Assembly: GCA_041159745.1 (NCBI GenBank)
Contig: JBEAXP010000159.1
Location: 1-16,743 of the forward strand
Reading direction: 5' to 3'
Source of the DNA: Casp-actino8 sp041159745
GTDB taxonomy: Bacteria > Actinomycetota > Acidimicrobiia > Acidimicrobiales > Ilumatobacteraceae
DNA length: 16,743 nucleotides
Position 1 is the stretch's first letter; the number at the start of each line of letters is the position of its first letter. Shown here one piece after another: positions 14,493 through 16,743 of this stretch. The notes under the pieces are model-generated. The model did not search any database. It had not been told where the DNA came from and was given only the letters and a program-made list of their open reading frames with translations. The translations under genes and the position numbers were made by a program.

Positions 14493-15992
14493 ATGTCACC
14501 TCGTGAACTCAAGAATCTCGTCAACGGCTCCTGGGTCGGAAGCTCGAGCGGCTCCTACTCCGACGTCTTCAACCCGGCTACCGGTGAGGTGATTGCTCGC
14601 CACCCGTTGTCGACTCAGTCAGAAGTGGACGCGGCGATCGAGGCGGCGGCCGCCGCGTTTCCAGCGTGGAAGCGCACTCCCGTACCGACGCGTGCGGCGT
14701 TTCTGTTCCGCTATCGCCATGTGCTCACCGCCAATTCCGACGAACTCGCGGCGATCATTTCCGCGGAGAACGGCAAGACGACCGACGAGGCGAAAGGCGA
14801 GTTGCTTCGCGCGATTCAGTATGTCGAGCACGCGGCCGCCGCTCCCGAGACCATGAAGGGTTCGGTCACCGAGAACATCGGTACCGGCGTCGACATCGAG
14901 TACATCCGCGAGCCGCTCGGACCCTTCTCGGTGATCGCGCCGTTCAACTTTCCGGCCATGATCCCGCTGTACTTCACATGGGCCGTCGGCACCGGCAATA
15001 CGGTTGTGTTGAAACCGAGCGAGTTGTGCCCGCTCACGACCATCCGGATGGCCGAATTGGCTGCCGAAGCGGGGCTACCCGCTGGAGTTCTCAATGTGAT
15101 TCTGGGCGACAAGAGCGTCGTCCAACGACTGGGAACTCATCCGAAGATGGTCGGTGCTTCGTTCGTCGGGTCGTCCGAAATCGCCGAGGTGGTCTACAAG
15201 TTGGTCACCGGAGCCGGCAAGCGTTGTCAGGCTCAGGGCGGTGCGAAGAACCACATGGTGGTCACCGACAGTGCGGCCATCGATCAATGCATGGCCAACA
15301 TCGTGTCGTCGATGTACGGCAACGCGTCGCAGCGTTGCTTCGCTGGCTCGAACGTGCTCGTGTACGACGCGGTCTACGACGAGTTTCTGGCCAAGCTCCT
15401 GGCCGGAATCGACGCACTGAAGATGGGTGATCCGCTCGACTCCAAGACCACTCTCGGTCCGGTGATCTCGGCGGCTGCTCGCGATCGATTCACGAAAATG
15501 GTCGACGAGGCCGAAGCATCCGGAGCGAAGCTCCTGCGTGATGGTCGGGGTGCCCGAGTGTCTGGATTCGAGAACGGTTTCTGGCTCGGGCCGACACTCA
15601 TAGAAGCCGACCCCCGCTCCGACATCTTCCGCAATGAGTTGTTCGGCCCGGTCCGCTGCATCGCCCGAGTGTCTGGACTCGACGAGGCCGTCGAGATCAT
15701 CAATTCGAGTCCGTACGGCCACACGGCCGTGGTGTACACCGAACTGGGAGGCGTCGCGCGAGAGTTTCGTCAGCGCTGCGACGTCGGCCAGATCGGAGTC
15801 AACGTGGGCACTCCGGCGCCCATTGCGTTCTACCCGGTGGGCGGTCGTCGCTCGTCGTTCTACGGCGACCTTCGCGGCCGCGCAAACGACGCCGTCGACT
15901 TCTACACCGACAAGAAGATCGTCGTGTCCACGTGGCACGGAGATTTGGTGCAGGCCAAGCCAGTCGATCCGGCCTTCACCGGCAAGGTCTGA
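14493..15992 (+). CDS. mmsA: CoA-acylating methylmalonate-semialdehyde dehydrogenase-like enzyme (second copy)
   Basis: This 499-residue aldehyde dehydrogenase has catalytic Cys282 in NASQRCFAGS, oxyanion Asn152 in APFNFPAMIP and GGAKNH (249-254), with Asn in place of the general-base Glu, the mark of the CoA-acylating methylmalonate-semialdehyde dehydrogenases. NELFGPVR and SSFYGDL follow, also family motifs. It differs clearly from the first copy in the substrate region: RCFAGS against RCMAVS, and YPVGGRRSSFYGDLRG against YSFGGWKASLFGDLHM. The role is therefore probably a related but different 2-substituted malonate semialdehyde. Next to enamidase, 2-formylglutarate is the obvious candidate, and the product would be glutaryl-CoA (inference). 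AGGAA (14485-14489) is a modest ribosome site for the ATG. A short hairpin follows at its stop codon. Confidence 0.92.
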   Translation: MSPRELKNLVNGSWVGSSSGSYSDVFNPATGEVIARHPLSTQSEVDAAIEAAAAAFPAWKRTPVPTRAAFLFRYRHVLTANSDELAAIISAENGKTTDEAKGELLRAIQYVEHAAAAPETMKGSVTENIGTGVDIEYIREPLGPFSVIAPFNFPAMIPLYFTWAVGTGNTVVLKPSELCPLTTIRMAELAAEAGLPAGVLNVILGDKSVVQRLGTHPKMVGASFVGSSEIAEVVYKLVTGAGKRCQAQGGAKNHMVVTDSAAIDQCMANIVSSMYGNASQRCFAGSNVLVYDAVYDEFLAKLLAGIDALKMGDPLDSKTTLGPVISAAARDRFTKMVDEAEASGAKLLRDGRGARVSGFENGFWLGPTLIEADPRSDIFRNELFGPVRCIARVSGLDEAVEIINSSPYGHTAVVYTELGGVAREFRQRCDVGQIGVNVGTPAPIAFYPVGGRRSSFYGDLRGRANDAVDFYTDKKIVVSTWHGDLVQAKPVDPAFTGKV

Positions 15993-16008
15993 GACACGGA
16001 GTCTCGGA
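15988..16008 (+). terminator. Small hairpin between the dehydrogenase and the binding-protein gene
   Basis: GAGAC (15991-15995) and GTCTC (16001-16005) pair around ACGGA, and three flanking pairs (one G-U) extend the stem to 8 bp. It covers the dehydrogenase stop codon and has no T-tract. It is more likely a processing or partial-attenuation element inside the operon than a full stop, because the next gene has its own strong ribosome site 10 nt further on. Confidence 0.35.
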
Positions 16009-16031
16009 GAAACAGAAGGGGAGAATCCATC

Positions 16032-16743
16032 GTGGCAAGAAAGAAAACGGGAGCCAAGCGAGTTCTGCTCGGACTCGTTGGCGTCACCGCGCTGATGGGG
16101 GGCCTCGTCGCCTGTGGTGGCGACGACGATTCCTCGGGATCAGGCGGCGAAGCCAGCGGTGAACCGATCAAGATCGGTGTCGCCGCCGACCTCACCGGTC
16201 CGTTCACCATTTACGGAACGAGCATGCAGCGCAGTGCGCAGATCGCCGTCGACGAAATCAATGCCGCCGGAGGCGTGTTGGGACGTCCGCTCGAACTCGT
16301 GGTCGAGGACACTCAGACCGACGTGGCGGTGACCACTGACAAGGCCCGCAAGCTCATCGAGAGTGACAAGGTGCCGATGGTGCTCGGTCCGATCGGTTCC
16401 GATGCGGCTGACGCGCTTTTCAAGACGGTCGCCGAGGACGGCAAGACCATTCTCATCTACCCCGAGACCTACGAGGGCGGTAAGTGCCATCCCTTGTTCT
16501 TCTCGACTGGTGCCGTACCGGCTCAGCAGATCCGGCCGATGCTTCCGGTTCTTCAGGAGGAGTTCGGTCCGAAGGTTCTGCTCTTCGGTGCCGACTACGT
16601 GTGGCCGCGCCGTAGTTTCGAGATCGCCAAGCCGATCATCGAGGAAATCGGTGGCGAACTCGTGGGCGAGGTCTACCTGCCTCTCATCGCCGACGACTTC
16701 ACCGAACTGGTGAACGCCGTCCGCGATGCACAGCCCGACTACA
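16032..16743 (+). CDS. AmiC/UrtA-type amide- or urea-binding lipoprotein (5' part; cut by the right edge)
   Basis: The first 237 codons are present. A lipoprotein signal (MARKKTGAKRVLLGLVGV..., lipobox GLVACGG, Cys28) and a Gly/Ser/Asp linker precede a type I periplasmic-binding domain: IKIGVAADLTGPFTIYGTSM, AAGGVLGRPLELVVEDTQTD, then LIYPETYEGGKCHPLFFSTG, and LFGADYVWPRRSFEIAKPII. The tyrosine-rich ETYEGG loop and the GADYVWPR segment are typical of the AmiC/FmdD/UrtA group, which binds short amides or urea for Liv-type ABC import, and less so of LivJ. The GTG start at 16032 has GGGGAG (16018-16023) at 8 nt spacing. Following the enamidase genes by 39 nt, it probably supplies their substrate. 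Permease and ATPase genes should lie just beyond the window. Confidence 0.9.
   Translation, partial: MARKKTGAKRVLLGLVGVTALMGGLVACGGDDDSSGSGGEASGEPIKIGVAADLTGPFTIYGTSMQRSAQIAVDEINAAGGVLGRPLELVVEDTQTDVAVTTDKARKLIESDKVPMVLGPIGSDAADALFKTVAEDGKTILIYPETYEGGKCHPLFFSTGAVPAQQIRPMLPVLQEEFGPKVLLFGADYVWPRRSFEIAKPIIEEIGGELVGEVYLPLIADDFTELVNAVRDAQPDY

Overview
The window looks like a piece of a chromosome from a high-GC actinobacterium, most likely an Acidimicrobiia-type organism (a guess; there is no rRNA or marker gene). The reasons are the strong G/C bias at third codon positions, lipoproteins with an ...AC-GGDD leader, frequent GTG starts, ATGA/GTGA/TGATG gene overlaps, several genes without a Shine-Dalgarno sequence, and an F420-type luciferase-fold oxidoreductase. 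The contents are catabolic: two amide/N-heterocycle degradation modules with their own uptake proteins and regulators.

Region 1 (1-10175). A MocR-type regulator (minus strand, cut by the left edge) is divergent from an eight-gene plus-strand operon: a nitrilase-superfamily N-carbamoyl-beta-amino acid hydrolase, a dihydropyrimidinase/hydantoinase, a CoA-acylating methylmalonate-semialdehyde dehydrogenase, a putative F420-dependent LLM oxidoreductase, then permease, ATPase, permease and a THI5/NMT1-like lipoprotein of an ABC importer. A strong GC-rich hairpin with a TTCG loop ends the operon. The set reads as uptake and reductive degradation of a pyrimidine (uracil/thymine) or hydantoin: ring opening, decarbamoylation, and conversion of the resulting semialdehyde to acetyl- or propionyl-CoA. 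The usual flavin/FeS dihydropyrimidine dehydrogenase and the beta-alanine aminotransferase are not in view. The F420-type enzyme is a candidate for the reduction step.

Region 2 (10205-11937). A DMT/EamA exporter-like gene on the plus strand faces a minus-strand MarR regulator plus 4-carboxymuconolactone decarboxylase-like pair.

Region 3 (11985-16743). An isochorismatase-fold cysteine amidohydrolase is followed by a promoter and a tight run: a DUF1185/AA_synth protein, an amidohydrolase that closely matches enamidase of anaerobic nicotinate fermentation, a second methylmalonate-semialdehyde-dehydrogenase-like enzyme, and the start of an AmiC/UrtA-type amide-binding lipoprotein cut by the right edge. 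My most interesting inference is that enamidase releases 2-formylglutarate (or an analogue) and that the neighbouring dehydrogenase, acting as on methylmalonate semialdehyde, turns it into glutaryl-CoA + CO2. That would be a short route from a reduced pyridine ring to central metabolism.

Both modules share one logic: cyclic amidase, then amidase, then CoA-acylating semialdehyde dehydrogenase, with a dedicated binding protein. All functions come from reading motifs by eye; no database search was run.
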